From NCBI GenBank assembly GCA_938003725.1, contig CALKXX010000153.1, positions 1 through 12,767 of the forward strand: a stretch of 12,767 nt of DNA, in the 5' to 3' direction. The stretch is from an uncultured Sphingomonadaceae bacterium. Lineage in GTDB: Bacteria > Pseudomonadota > Alphaproteobacteria > Sphingomonadales > Sphingomonadaceae. Below the pieces are notes generated by a model. That model was not told the origin of the DNA. It was given only the letters and a program-made list of their open reading frames with translations, and did no database searches. The position numbers and the translations under genes were made by a program. Positions 1-6,184 of the stretch are shown here, piece by piece (positions within the stretch are counted from its first letter, which is position 1; every line of letters starts with the position of its first letter).

Positions 1-2
1 GT

Positions 3-716
3 CGCTGTCACGATGACAACAAGATATACGCCGAATCACTTGAAAAAGAACTGAATTCTGTCAAATCGGCACCACTTGATGCAGATTGCCATTTCACCGC
101 CCTGATTGGGCTAACGAAAACGATGGCGATTAAGTCGTTTGAAACCCAACGGCAGCTTACCGAAGCAAGCGAGAGTTTGGCTGAAATGCGCCACAAATTG
201 GCGGATGCCACTGAACAGGCGGAAAAAGATCAACTGACCGGCCTGCCCAATCGCTGGGCCTTTGAAAAACGGCTGGATGAAGCTGTTCACCAATCACGTG
301 AGTTGGTCGAGCCGTTGTCCGTGGCATTTATCGACGTCGATCATTTTAAAGCGGTAAATGACAACCACGGTCATGAGGCCGGGGATCGCGTGCTCCGCCG
401 GATCGCCAAATCACTGGACCTGCTATCCGATGAAAACTGCCACGTCGCGCGGCACGGCGGAGAGGAGTTTGTTGTGCTGTTCAACGGCAAAACCAGCGCC
501 GAAGCGGCCGACATCATCGAAGAGTCCCGGGCAGAGCTTTCGTCTCACGATTTCACCAATCAAGCGACCGGAGAGAAGATCGGGCATATCAGTTTTTCCG
601 CCGGGATATCCAGCCTATCCGGTGATGGCGATGCCAGAGCGATGTTAAGACGAGCCGACGCTGCGCTGTATGAAGCCAAAGACCAAGGGCGCGATCAGGT
701 TGTGATACAGAATTAA
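3..716 (+). CDS. GGDEF-domain diguanylate cyclase, C-terminal part (5' end outside window)
   Basis: The frame is open from the left edge, so the N-terminus lies outside the window and the ATG at 123 is probably internal. 237 residues are visible. Residues about 45-75 are polar and probably helical, of the kind that links a sensor or dimerisation region to the output domain. The GGDEF domain runs from about residue 76 (DQLTGLPNR) to the end. It has the metal-binding FIDVDHFKAVND segment and an intact GGEEF active-site loop at residues 152-156 (bases 456-470). The expected role is making cyclic di-GMP from two GTP in the cytoplasm. The inhibitory I-site is not conserved: where RxxD would sit, the protein reads DENC, so product inhibition is probably absent. 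What signal it senses cannot be told from this fragment. No terminator follows it. The family is certain; activity is inferred from the motifs. Confidence 0.93.
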   Translation, partial: RCHDDNKIYAESLEKELNSVKSAPLDADCHFTALIGLTKTMAIKSFETQRQLTEASESLAEMRHKLADATEQAEKDQLTGLPNRWAFEKRLDEAVHQSRELVEPLSVAFIDVDHFKAVNDNHGHEAGDRVLRRIAKSLDLLSDENCHVARHGGEEFVVLFNGKTSAEAADIIEESRAELSSHDFTNQATGEKIGHISFSAGISSLSGDGDARAMLRRADAALYEAKDQGRDQVVIQN

Positions 717-874
717 ACCAATCTTAGTAGCCCTTGCATTCCCAACCCAAATCCGCCATAGGCCGCGCGTCCGCGTGAATTGGTGCGCCGAATCACACGG
801 AAAACAAAGAAAGCCGGAGGGGCGTGTCTGCATGGTGCGGCGTCAGCGATCGGTAGAAATGAAGGAATATCTGC
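717..874 (+). promoter_or_regulatory. Leader region of the rpsF operon with a strong hairpin (771-800)
   Basis: This gap holds no gene. Bases 771-783 pair with 788-800 in 11 of 13 positions around a TGCG loop; the mismatches are 774/797 and 779/792. No T-run follows, so it is unlikely to be an intrinsic terminator for the upstream gene. In many bacteria rpsF operons are controlled by an RNA hairpin in the leader that binds the S6:S18 complex, and this hairpin is in the right place, but I could not confirm the conserved motif. A weak promoter-like pair, TTGCAT (734-739) and CATAGG (757-762) with a 17-base spacer, would place the hairpin in the 5' leader. The ribosome binding site AAGGA at 862-866 fits the ATG at 875. 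Confidence 0.4.
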
Positions 875-1231
875 ATGCCAATGTATGAGCATGTCTTCCT
901 CGCGCGTCAGGATTTGAGCCAGTCTCAAGTTGATAGTCTCGCTCAGGAAGCCACTAAGATCGTAGAAGACAATGAAGGTAAGGTCGTTTTGACCGAAACC
1001 TGGGGTCTGCGTACGCTCGCCTATAAAATTCAAAAAAACCGCAAAGCACATTATGTGATGCTGCGGCTTGATGCTCCCGGCAATGTGATCGAGGAACTTG
1101 AGCGCCAGACCCGCATTAATGAAGACGTGCTGCGTTTCCTGACCATCCGCGTCGACGAGCATGAAGAAGGTCCGTCTGTAATGATGCGCAAACCCGAACG
1201 CGACCGCAAACCGCGCCGCGACGATAATTAA
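875..1231 (+). CDS. rpsF: 30S ribosomal protein S6
   Basis: S6 is a small-subunit ribosomal protein that binds 16S rRNA as a heterodimer with S18. The 118-residue product begins MPMYEHVFLARQDLS, the typical S6 opening, and contains the family segments TWGLRTLAYKIQKNRKAHY and INEDVLRFLTIRVDEHEEG. The C-terminal tail is short and basic (RKPERDRKPRRDDN). I chose the ATG at 875 because AAGGA at 862-866 is well spaced from it; the ATG at 881 would be too far. It is the first gene of rpsF-rpsR-rplI, with 21 bases to rpsR. The product is a little shorter than E. coli S6, which is normal for the family. Co-regulation through the leader hairpin is possible. Confidence 0.98.
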   Translation: MPMYEHVFLARQDLSQSQVDSLAQEATKIVEDNEGKVVLTETWGLRTLAYKIQKNRKAHYVMLRLDAPGNVIEELERQTRINEDVLRFLTIRVDEHEEGPSVMMRKPERDRKPRRDDN

Positions 1232-1252
1232 GCCAGAAAGAGGAGTATAAAC

Positions 1253-1477
1253 ATGGGACGTCCATTTTTCCGTCGCCGCAAAAGCTGCCCCTTTTCCGGC
1301 AAAAACGCCCAACCGATCGACTATAAAGATGTCAAAATGTTGCAGGGATATATTTCCGAACGCGGCAAGATCGTACCTAGTCGCATAACCGCAGTTTCCG
1401 CCAAGAAACAGCGCGAATTGTCAAAAGCAATCAAACGCGCTCGCCATCTTGGCCTGCTGCCTTACCTCGTGAAATAG
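1253..1477 (+). CDS. rpsR: 30S ribosomal protein S18
   Basis: S18 sits on the 30S platform and assembles with S6 against the central domain of 16S rRNA. The 74-residue product has the family pattern: a basic N-terminus (RPFFRRRKSCPFSG), the IDYKDVKMLQGYISERGKIVPSRITAVSAKKQ core in two recognisable blocks, and the end KRARHLGLLPYL. A strong ribosome binding site, AGGAG at 1241-1245, precedes the ATG. It lies between rpsF and rplI; its stop codon TAG at 1475-1477 overlaps the AGGAG that serves rplI, so translation of the two is probably linked. Nothing is unusual in length or sequence. Confidence 0.98.
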   Translation: MGRPFFRRRKSCPFSGKNAQPIDYKDVKMLQGYISERGKIVPSRITAVSAKKQRELSKAIKRARHLGLLPYLVK

Positions 1478-1487
1478 GAGCGAAACG

Positions 1488-2126
1488 ATGGATATTATTT
1501 TGCTCGAACGTGTCGAGAAACTGGGCGGCATCGGCGATGTTGTAACCGTGAAGAACGGTTATGCCCGTAACTTCCTGTTGCCGAACAAGAAAGCCCTGCG
1601 TGCTAACGAAGCCAATAAAAAGGTTTTCGAAGCCAACCGCAAGCAGATCGAAGCTGATAACGAGGCGAAACGTAAAGAAGCGGAAAGTGCTTCTGGCAGT
1701 GTCGAGGGTAAACAGATCGTTCTCATCCGTGCATCCTCCGCCAGTGGCCAGCTTTATGGCTCAGTGACGGTACGCGACGTTGTCGAAGCGTTGAACGCCG
1801 ATGGTGCCGACATTGAAAAATCAATGGTCATCCTCGAAAAGCCAATTAAAACAATTGGTGTTTTTGACGTCCGAATCCGCCTCCATCCAGAAGTATCCGT
1901 TACGGTAGAGGTCAACGTGGCCCGTTCCGAAGACGAAGCTGATCTGCAAAAAGACGGTATCGATGTAATCGAACAGATGTTTGAGGAAGAGCAAGCCGAA
2001 TTGGCTGCCGCTGCCTTGATGCCTGAAAGCGAAGATGACGGTTCGGAAGATGATGGCGACGCGAAAGCGGAAGATTCAGATGGCGATGAGCCTGCTGCAG
2101 AAGAAGAGTCTAGCGAAGAAGAATAA
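1488..2126 (+). CDS. rplI: 50S ribosomal protein L9 with a long acidic C-terminal extension
   Basis: L9 binds 23S rRNA at the base of the L1 stalk and helps keep the reading frame. Residues 1-50 form the N-terminal RNA-binding domain with the signature GDVVTVKNGYARNFLLPNKKA; a charged helix follows (about 42-70), then the C-terminal domain (about 75-148). Typical bacterial L9 is about 150 residues, but this one has 212. The extra part begins after VNVARS (about 146). It contains a likely helix (IEQMFEEEQAELAAA) and ends in a tail, residues 179-212, made almost only of Glu, Asp, Ser, Gly and Ala. As I recall, similar extensions occur in sphingomonad L9 proteins, so it is probably lineage-typical rather than a frameshift product. 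The start is set by AGGAG about 10 bases upstream. Last gene of the operon, followed by a terminator. Confidence 0.97.
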   Translation: MDIILLERVEKLGGIGDVVTVKNGYARNFLLPNKKALRANEANKKVFEANRKQIEADNEAKRKEAESASGSVEGKQIVLIRASSASGQLYGSVTVRDVVEALNADGADIEKSMVILEKPIKTIGVFDVRIRLHPEVSVTVEVNVARSEDEADLQKDGIDVIEQMFEEEQAELAAAALMPESEDDGSEDDGDAKAEDSDGDEPAAEEESSEEE

Positions 2127-2149
2127 GCTCTACTTTATTAGCTATTGAA

Positions 2150-2198
2150 AAGCCCGGAAGTGGTGCGTTACAAACTAACGTCCACCTCCGGGCTTTTT
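2150..2198 (+). terminator. Intrinsic terminator after rplI
   Basis: AAGCCCGGA (2150-2158) pairs with TCCGGGCTT (2187-2195). The stem continues through GTGG/CCAC (2160-2163 with 2182-2185) and then CGTTA/TAACG (2166-2170 with 2176-2180) around a CAAAC loop. Only small mismatches interrupt it. TTTTT at 2194-2198 follows directly. This is a textbook rho-independent terminator, and it isolates the ribosomal operon from the next gene, which starts only 35 bases later. Confidence 0.95.
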
Positions 2199-2232
2199 CT
2201 GTTTATGTGAACCAAATTGATATGGGACGATA

Positions 2233-3279
2233 GTGAGCAACTGGCAGGAAATTTTTTCAGAAGACGCAACCATGTTTCCCCATCTGCTTGATATTGCGTC
2301 GGATCAGATATTGGTTTCTCACCTCGAGGAACAAGACTATCGGGCGGCCAGTTTCCTCGATCAGCGCATTGTAACACCCCAATTGAAACGGCAGTTAATT
2401 CCTTGGTCCACTCTAGCTCAAGTCGCATTGCCAAAAACCTCCTCACCGCAGTATATTTTCCACATCGGGCATGTCGGTTCGACGCTTATCTCTAGGTTAT
2501 TGGGGGAATTAGGAACGGTTTTAGCGCTGCGCGAGCCACAAATGCTCCGCAATTTAACGGAAATCTATCGCCTTCGCGGCGCACCGCATAGCCCATGGTC
2601 CCCCGAGCTATATCAAACCCGATTGGCCGAAGCGATGTTATGGCTGTCTCGCGTTTTTCATTCAGATCAACGGGTCATGATCAAAGCAAGCAGCTTCGTC
2701 AGTGAGCTTGCAAGTCAGTTACTCGAAGATGGTCAGGATGCACTGTTTCTTTATGCACCGTTGGAACGATATCTACCGACAATTTTGGCCGGCGATGCGT
2801 CGGTACAGGAAACCCACAGCCTTGCAGGCGACAGATTGCAACGCCTCTCCCAGCGTCTTGGCGAAGCGCCTTGCAATTTATGGGAATTATCCCTCGCCCA
2901 AAAAGTAACCTTGAGTTGGTTCTGTGAAATGACAACGCTTTATGACGCAGCTAAAAGCTCGACTTCTGCCAATATCAAGTGGTTGGACTTTGAAGACTTT
3001 CTCCACGCTCCCGCAGAACAATTGATCAGCGCAGCCAACCATTTTGGTCATGCACTGTCGGATAATGTGGCAAATACGCTTATATCCGGTCCGATCATGT
3101 CGTCCTATTCCAAAGCGCCGGAACATGACTACAGCCCCAATCTGCGGCAGGAATTGCTTCAGGAAGCATCAAAAAAACATGCTGCAGATATCCGTGTTGC
3201 AGTGCTATGGGCACAAAAACTCGCGACAAGATATCCGCAAATACGTGATGTCATGGCGCTTGCCGAAAAGAGGGCATAA
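2233..3279 (+). CDS. P-loop sulfotransferase-like protein, substrate unknown
   Basis: The 348-residue product has no signal peptide or membrane segment and is probably cytoplasmic. Residues 74-92 contain FHIGHVGSTLISRLL after a beta-strand, which matches the nucleotide-binding loop of PAPS-dependent sulfotransferases (usually GxPRSGTTLL), though the usual Arg-Ser is replaced by Val-Gly. A second stretch, residues 149-190 (VMIKASS, then DALFLYAPLERYLPTILAG), resembles the 3'-phosphate-binding strand and helix of the same fold. The family assignment comes from these two segments only; the substrate and even the sulfotransfer activity are unproven, and a related P-loop kinase fold is possible. 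The start is GTG with GGGA at 2224-2227 just upstream; ATG at 2272 is an alternative. It overlaps the dioxygenase gene by one base, so the two probably act together. Sampled lines look more AT-rich than neighbouring genes. Confidence 0.6.
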   Translation: MSNWQEIFSEDATMFPHLLDIASDQILVSHLEEQDYRAASFLDQRIVTPQLKRQLIPWSTLAQVALPKTSSPQYIFHIGHVGSTLISRLLGELGTVLALREPQMLRNLTEIYRLRGAPHSPWSPELYQTRLAEAMLWLSRVFHSDQRVMIKASSFVSELASQLLEDGQDALFLYAPLERYLPTILAGDASVQETHSLAGDRLQRLSQRLGEAPCNLWELSLAQKVTLSWFCEMTTLYDAAKSSTSANIKWLDFEDFLHAPAEQLISAANHFGHALSDNVANTLISGPIMSSYSKAPEHDYSPNLRQELLQEASKKHAADIRVAVLWAQKLATRYPQIRDVMALAEKRA

Positions 3280-3935
3280 TGTTCAAACAACTCAATCTTT
3301 TGGATACCGGGCAGGTCAGTGAAATCAAAAAAATTGCCGCAGATGCGCAATTTGTCGATGGTAAGATCAGTAATCCACATTCCAAGGTTAAGAACAATCT
3401 CCAACTTCATGATCTTGAAGCCTACAACAAGACATCACAAATTCTTCAAGACGCTCTGATGTCAAACCCGGAATTTACCGATTTTGCATTCCCGGAAAAA
3501 ATCGCTCCACCACTGGTCACCCGCTATCAGCCCGGTATGCATTATGGTCTGCATGCTGACAGTGCGATCATCCCCCTGCCCGACGGTCCAATTCGTTCAG
3601 ACCTAAGTTGTACCATTTTCCTGAACGATTTGAATGAAAGCAAGGGCGGCGCCCTGCACGTGACACAGGGCGAAGCCAGCATGCGGTTCAAGGGCACACC
3701 TGGCAGCGCCATCGTCTATCCTTCGCATAGCTTGCACGAAGTGGAAGAAATATCAGAAGGAGAACGGATGGTTGCGATTACCTTCATTCAAAGCAAGGTA
3801 CGCGACGTGATGAAGCGAAACTTATTATATGAATTGAACGAGGTAGCCGCCTTGGAAGGGCTTGGCATGAAGCATGAAAACTACACACGCATGCAAGCCA
3901 TTCAATATAATTTGATGCGGATGTGGATGGAATAG
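3279..3935 (+). CDS. Fe(II)/2-oxoglutarate dioxygenase, PKHD-type hydroxylase (PiuC/YbiX family)
   Basis: This family uses Fe(II), oxygen and 2-oxoglutarate to hydroxylate a substrate, often protein-bound or peptide-like; the physiological substrates of PiuC/YbiX proteins are poorly known. The 218-residue product is close to the family length. The metal triad is visible: His92 and Asp94 in GLHADS, and His153 in PSHSLHEV. Arg163 (GERMVAITF) is the expected 2-oxoglutarate anchor. RYQPGMHYGLHAD and the LSCTIFLND segment followed by GGAL are also typical. The C-terminal 45 residues (RNLLYELNEVA onward) form the usual helical cap. ATG overlaps the stop of the upstream gene (TAATG), with GAGGG ahead of it, so translational coupling is likely. 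PiuC genes often neighbour iron-uptake receptors, but none is seen here. The partner is the sulfotransferase-like gene instead. It meets folE head-on. Confidence 0.88.
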   Translation: MFKQLNLLDTGQVSEIKKIAADAQFVDGKISNPHSKVKNNLQLHDLEAYNKTSQILQDALMSNPEFTDFAFPEKIAPPLVTRYQPGMHYGLHADSAIIPLPDGPIRSDLSCTIFLNDLNESKGGALHVTQGEASMRFKGTPGSAIVYPSHSLHEVEEISEGERMVAITFIQSKVRDVMKRNLLYELNEVAALEGLGMKHENYTRMQAIQYNLMRMWME

Positions 3936-3950
3936 AGAACCCGATGCGGC

Positions 3951-3968
3951 CTAGGGTCCTGACCCTAG
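3951..3968. terminator. Inverted repeat at the convergent dioxygenase/folE junction
   Basis: CTAGGGTCCTGACCCTAG is an 8-base perfect inverted repeat with a 2-base centre (7 pairs and a 4-base loop as RNA). It overlaps the folE stop codon (3965-3967) and lies 15 bases after the dioxygenase stop. The place suits a two-way transcription end, but neither side has a T-run, so an intrinsic terminator is not proven; it may only stabilise RNA ends. Confidence 0.4.
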
Positions 3969-4585
3969 TAACCCATCAAGCTCATCACTTCCTTTCGGCT
4001 GCGCGCGTCATCCAGAAAACAACCCAATAGCCGGCTCGTCGTCATTCCCACGCCCGGTGTTCTAACCCCGCGGGCCGTCATGCAGCTATGACTAGCCTCG
4101 ATCACCACAGCCACACCGTGCGGCTTCAGATTATCCCAAATACATTCGGCCACTTCTGCGGTCAGGCGCTCCTGCACCTGTAAACGGCGCGCAAAACCGT
4201 GCAATACGCGGGCAAGCTTAGAGATACCCACCACCTTGTCGGTCGGCATATAGGCAATACTTGCCTTGCCGATAATCGGCGCCATGTGATGCTCGCAATG
4301 CGAATGAAACGGGATATCTTTAAGTAAGACAAGTTCATCATATCCGCCGACTTCTTCAAAAGTACGTGCCAGATGCATTGCGGGGTTTTCGCCATAGCCC
4401 TCGCAATATTCTTTCCATGCCCGCGCTACGCGCTTGGGGGTATCTACCAGCCCTTCGCGAGTAGGGTCGTCCCCTGCCCATTCCAGCAACGTTCGGACGG
4501 CATCCTGCACCTCGTCGGGAACAGTCATTTTCTTCGCTTCCCGTTCGGCGAGCGCATCAGCGATAGAATCGGAATAATCGGCCAC
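3965..4585 (-). CDS. folE: GTP cyclohydrolase I
   Basis: FolE turns GTP into 7,8-dihydroneopterin triphosphate, the first step of tetrahydrofolate (and pterin) synthesis, as a cytoplasmic decamer. From the chosen start the protein has 206 residues. The zinc ligands are present with normal spacing: Cys97 and His100 in HSHCEHHMAP, and Cys168 in HSCMTARGV. GISKLARVLHGFARRLQVQE is the usual catalytic-core helix. The frame extends to a TTG at 4612, but I prefer GTG at 4583-4585, giving MADYSDSIAD, because AAAGGA lies at the right distance before it while the TTG has no ribosome binding site. It is the last minus-strand gene before the convergent dioxygenase. The upstream gap also holds tRNA-Arg, so its promoter either lies in 4586-4684 or is shared. 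Confidence 0.97.
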   Translation of the reverse strand: MADYSDSIADALAEREAKKMTVPDEVQDAVRTLLEWAGDDPTREGLVDTPKRVARAWKEYCEGYGENPAMHLARTFEEVGGYDELVLLKDIPFHSHCEHHMAPIIGKASIAYMPTDKVVGISKLARVLHGFARRLQVQERLTAEVAECIWDNLKPHGVAVVIEASHSCMTARGVRTPGVGMTTSRLLGCFLDDARSRKEVMSLMGY

Positions 4586-4591
4586 ACGTGT

Positions 4592-4598
4592 TTCCTTT
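4592..4598 (-). promoter_or_regulatory. Ribosome binding site that decides the folE start
   Basis: On the minus strand AAAGGAA lies 6 bases before the GTG at 4585-4583. The longer reading from the TTG at 4612 would put this site inside the coding sequence, so the shorter form is favoured. Confidence 0.75.
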
Positions 4599-4684
4599 AT
4601 GATTAGGCGCAATGTCTATGAATTAGGCATAGCACCTCACACAAGCAAGTGCACCAAAGGTCATGTTATCAGGCTAAAGGAAAA

Positions 4685-4761
4685 TGGCGCGCTCGGGAAG
4701 ATTCGAACTCCCGACCCCTTGATTCGTAGTCAAGTACTCTATCCAGCTGAGCTACGAGCGC
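4685..4761 (-). tRNA. tRNA-Arg (anticodon ACG), CCA encoded
   Basis: The minus strand folds into a complete cloverleaf. The acceptor stem is GCGCTCG/CGAGCGC, the D-arm starts GCTCAGCTGGATAGAGT, the anticodon stem is CTTGA/TCAAG around CTACGAA (anticodon ACG), the variable loop is GGGTC, and the T-arm is GGGAG-TTCGAAT-CTTCC. The discriminator base is G and CCA is encoded, giving 77 nucleotides. ACG, edited to ICG, reads CGU, CGC and CGA. It lies between the caspase-like gene and folE on the same strand. No copy of its 3' end was seen nearby, so there is no sign of an integrated element. Confidence 0.98.
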
Positions 4762-4813
4762 TTACCAGTGCGTGCAGATAGGGGTAGAAGCCGGTTCTGG
4801 CAACCCGTTTTTG

Positions 4814-6181
4814 CTATTTTTCCGCATCAAGCAACAGCCGTTCGCTTTCCATTGCGTCGACATCGTCCAGTGTGTCCCTGAACAGATAATATTTTACCGG
4901 AAATGGAGAGGTTTTCACCTTTACCGCGATGCTACCATTTGATTGCAGCGTCATATTGGCTTTGGCCAACAGAGGGAGATCATCAGCCTGATATTCCCCC
5001 GCACCGACACGTTTGATATCCTTCAAAATCACCATATTCGGCAAAACCCTCAAAACAAATGCATGAGTCCAGCCATCCACGGCATAGGCTCGCCCTTTCT
5101 CAATCCGGACACGCTTTTTATTTGTCGAAATTTTCCAGATACCATCGATTGGAAGCGCATCCCGTGCAACCAAATCCCGCTTAAACGGCAAAAATCCATC
5201 AATAAGTCCGCCGGGCCGATCGCTGTTGGGTCCGCCATCTCCCGTCAGTATGGCAACATTGTCACTAGCTAGTTTGGCAAACTGGCCAGCAGGAAATTTC
5301 TCTAGATAGGTACGAAAGGCCGCAGCGCTATTGGCGTTCAAAGCACCCCGCCAAGCCAGTGCGTCCAGTTCCGTTTCATTCAGCGCAGCGGTGGAAGATC
5401 CCTCGAAATGGACCGAGTTTTCTGTCTTATCGATCAGGTAGACCGGTGTTCCGGTGATACTGGCACTAACAAAGGGGCGCTGTGATCCGCCCGTTTCTCT
5501 CAGGACATCATCCCGCACCATGCCCCCCAATAATTGTATCGGAAGTCCGGGCTGAGGAAATCTCTTTGCAAAGGAGGTTGCGAACGGCGAATGCTCGCCC
5601 TTCCCATCCAGCGCCGTCTGACCCGGCGCTGCGGCATAAATCACCAGCACATCATCCGCCTCGACCCCCATCAGGCCGCGCGTAACGGATCGGGTCCCGG
5701 ATCGCCATGAACGGGCGAATGGATTATTCCGGCAGGCGTCGAGTACCACCATCCGGATTTGCGCACCGGAGAGAGACTCCATGACCCGGTCAAGTTCAAG
5801 CGCCTCGTAAGGTAGATCCAGATCGGAATTCAATTCCGCATCCACCGGAATGAGCCAGTTCTTGCCCTTCCCCTCCATCCCGTGTCCGGCATAATATACC
5901 ATGGCGACATCGGCGCCGATCGCCTTTTTGCGAAAATCGCGCAGGGCCAGCTGAAAATCATCAATCGCCAAGTCGAGCGCGACAGTGATATCGTCAAAAC
6001 CCGCTCGATCGGCGGATTCCGCGATTAGTTTGGCATCATTGACTGGATTGGCGAGTTGGCTCGTATTAGCATAGCTTGAATTACCGATGATCAACGCGAC
6101 CTTCTTTGCTTCGCCAGTACCCGGCGTAAGCGATAGAACAGCAATGCAGAATGCCAGCCAATATCTAATGGTGTGTCCCAA
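4814..6181 (-). CDS. Exported caspase-like protease (peptidase C14 family) with an unknown C-terminal domain
   Basis: The 455-residue product has an apparent signal peptide (residues 1-25: hydrophobic YWLAFCIAVLSLTP, then GTGEA before KK), so it should act in the periplasm or be anchored there. The caspase domain covers about 26-240, starting VALIIGNSSYANTSQLANPVNDA. The catalytic dyad is His100 (YYAGHGME) and Cys150 (LDACRNNPF). A linker at about 265-310 (ALAWRGALNANSAAAFRTYLEKFPAGQFAKLA) is the helical repeat often found after bacterial caspase domains. Residues about 335-445 form a beta-rich domain I do not recognise. The likely start is TTG at 6181-6179, three bases after the ppdK stop and in the same frame; no better in-frame start exists, and translation is probably coupled to ppdK. 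Biological role and substrate are unknown. Confidence 0.88.
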   Translation of the reverse strand: MGHTIRYWLAFCIAVLSLTPGTGEAKKVALIIGNSSYANTSQLANPVNDAKLIAESADRAGFDDITVALDLAIDDFQLALRDFRKKAIGADVAMVYYAGHGMEGKGKNWLIPVDAELNSDLDLPYEALELDRVMESLSGAQIRMVVLDACRNNPFARSWRSGTRSVTRGLMGVEADDVLVIYAAAPGQTALDGKGEHSPFATSFAKRFPQPGLPIQLLGGMVRDDVLRETGGSQRPFVSASITGTPVYLIDKTENSVHFEGSSTAALNETELDALAWRGALNANSAAAFRTYLEKFPAGQFAKLASDNVAILTGDGGPNSDRPGGLIDGFLPFKRDLVARDALPIDGIWKISTNKKRVRIEKGRAYAVDGWTHAFVLRVLPNMVILKDIKRVGAGEYQADDLPLLAKANMTLQSNGSIAVKVKTSPFPVKYYLFRDTLDDVDAMESERLLLDAEK

Positions 6182-6184
6182 CTT

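Noticed and set aside
713..1312. 199-residue open frame on the minus strand
   Set aside because: It runs opposite rpsF and its leader; S6 is certain on the other strand.
2199..2232. Promoter for the sulfotransferase-like gene in the short gap after the terminator
   Set aside because: Only 34 bases are available and no -35/-10 pair with proper spacing is convincing; the promoter could overlap the terminator or the end of rplI.
4599..4781. 60-residue reading frame on the plus strand containing LGKIRTPDPLIRSQVLYPAELRAL
   Set aside because: It is the complement of tRNA-Arg read as protein, a well-known false gene pattern.
4685..4813. tRNA-Arg as a possible integration site
   Set aside because: No integrase and no repeated copy of the tRNA 3' end was seen in the window.
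4762..4813. Possible terminator between the caspase-like gene and tRNA-Arg
   Set aside because: Only a 4-pair GGTT/AACC hairpin is present and there is no T-run.
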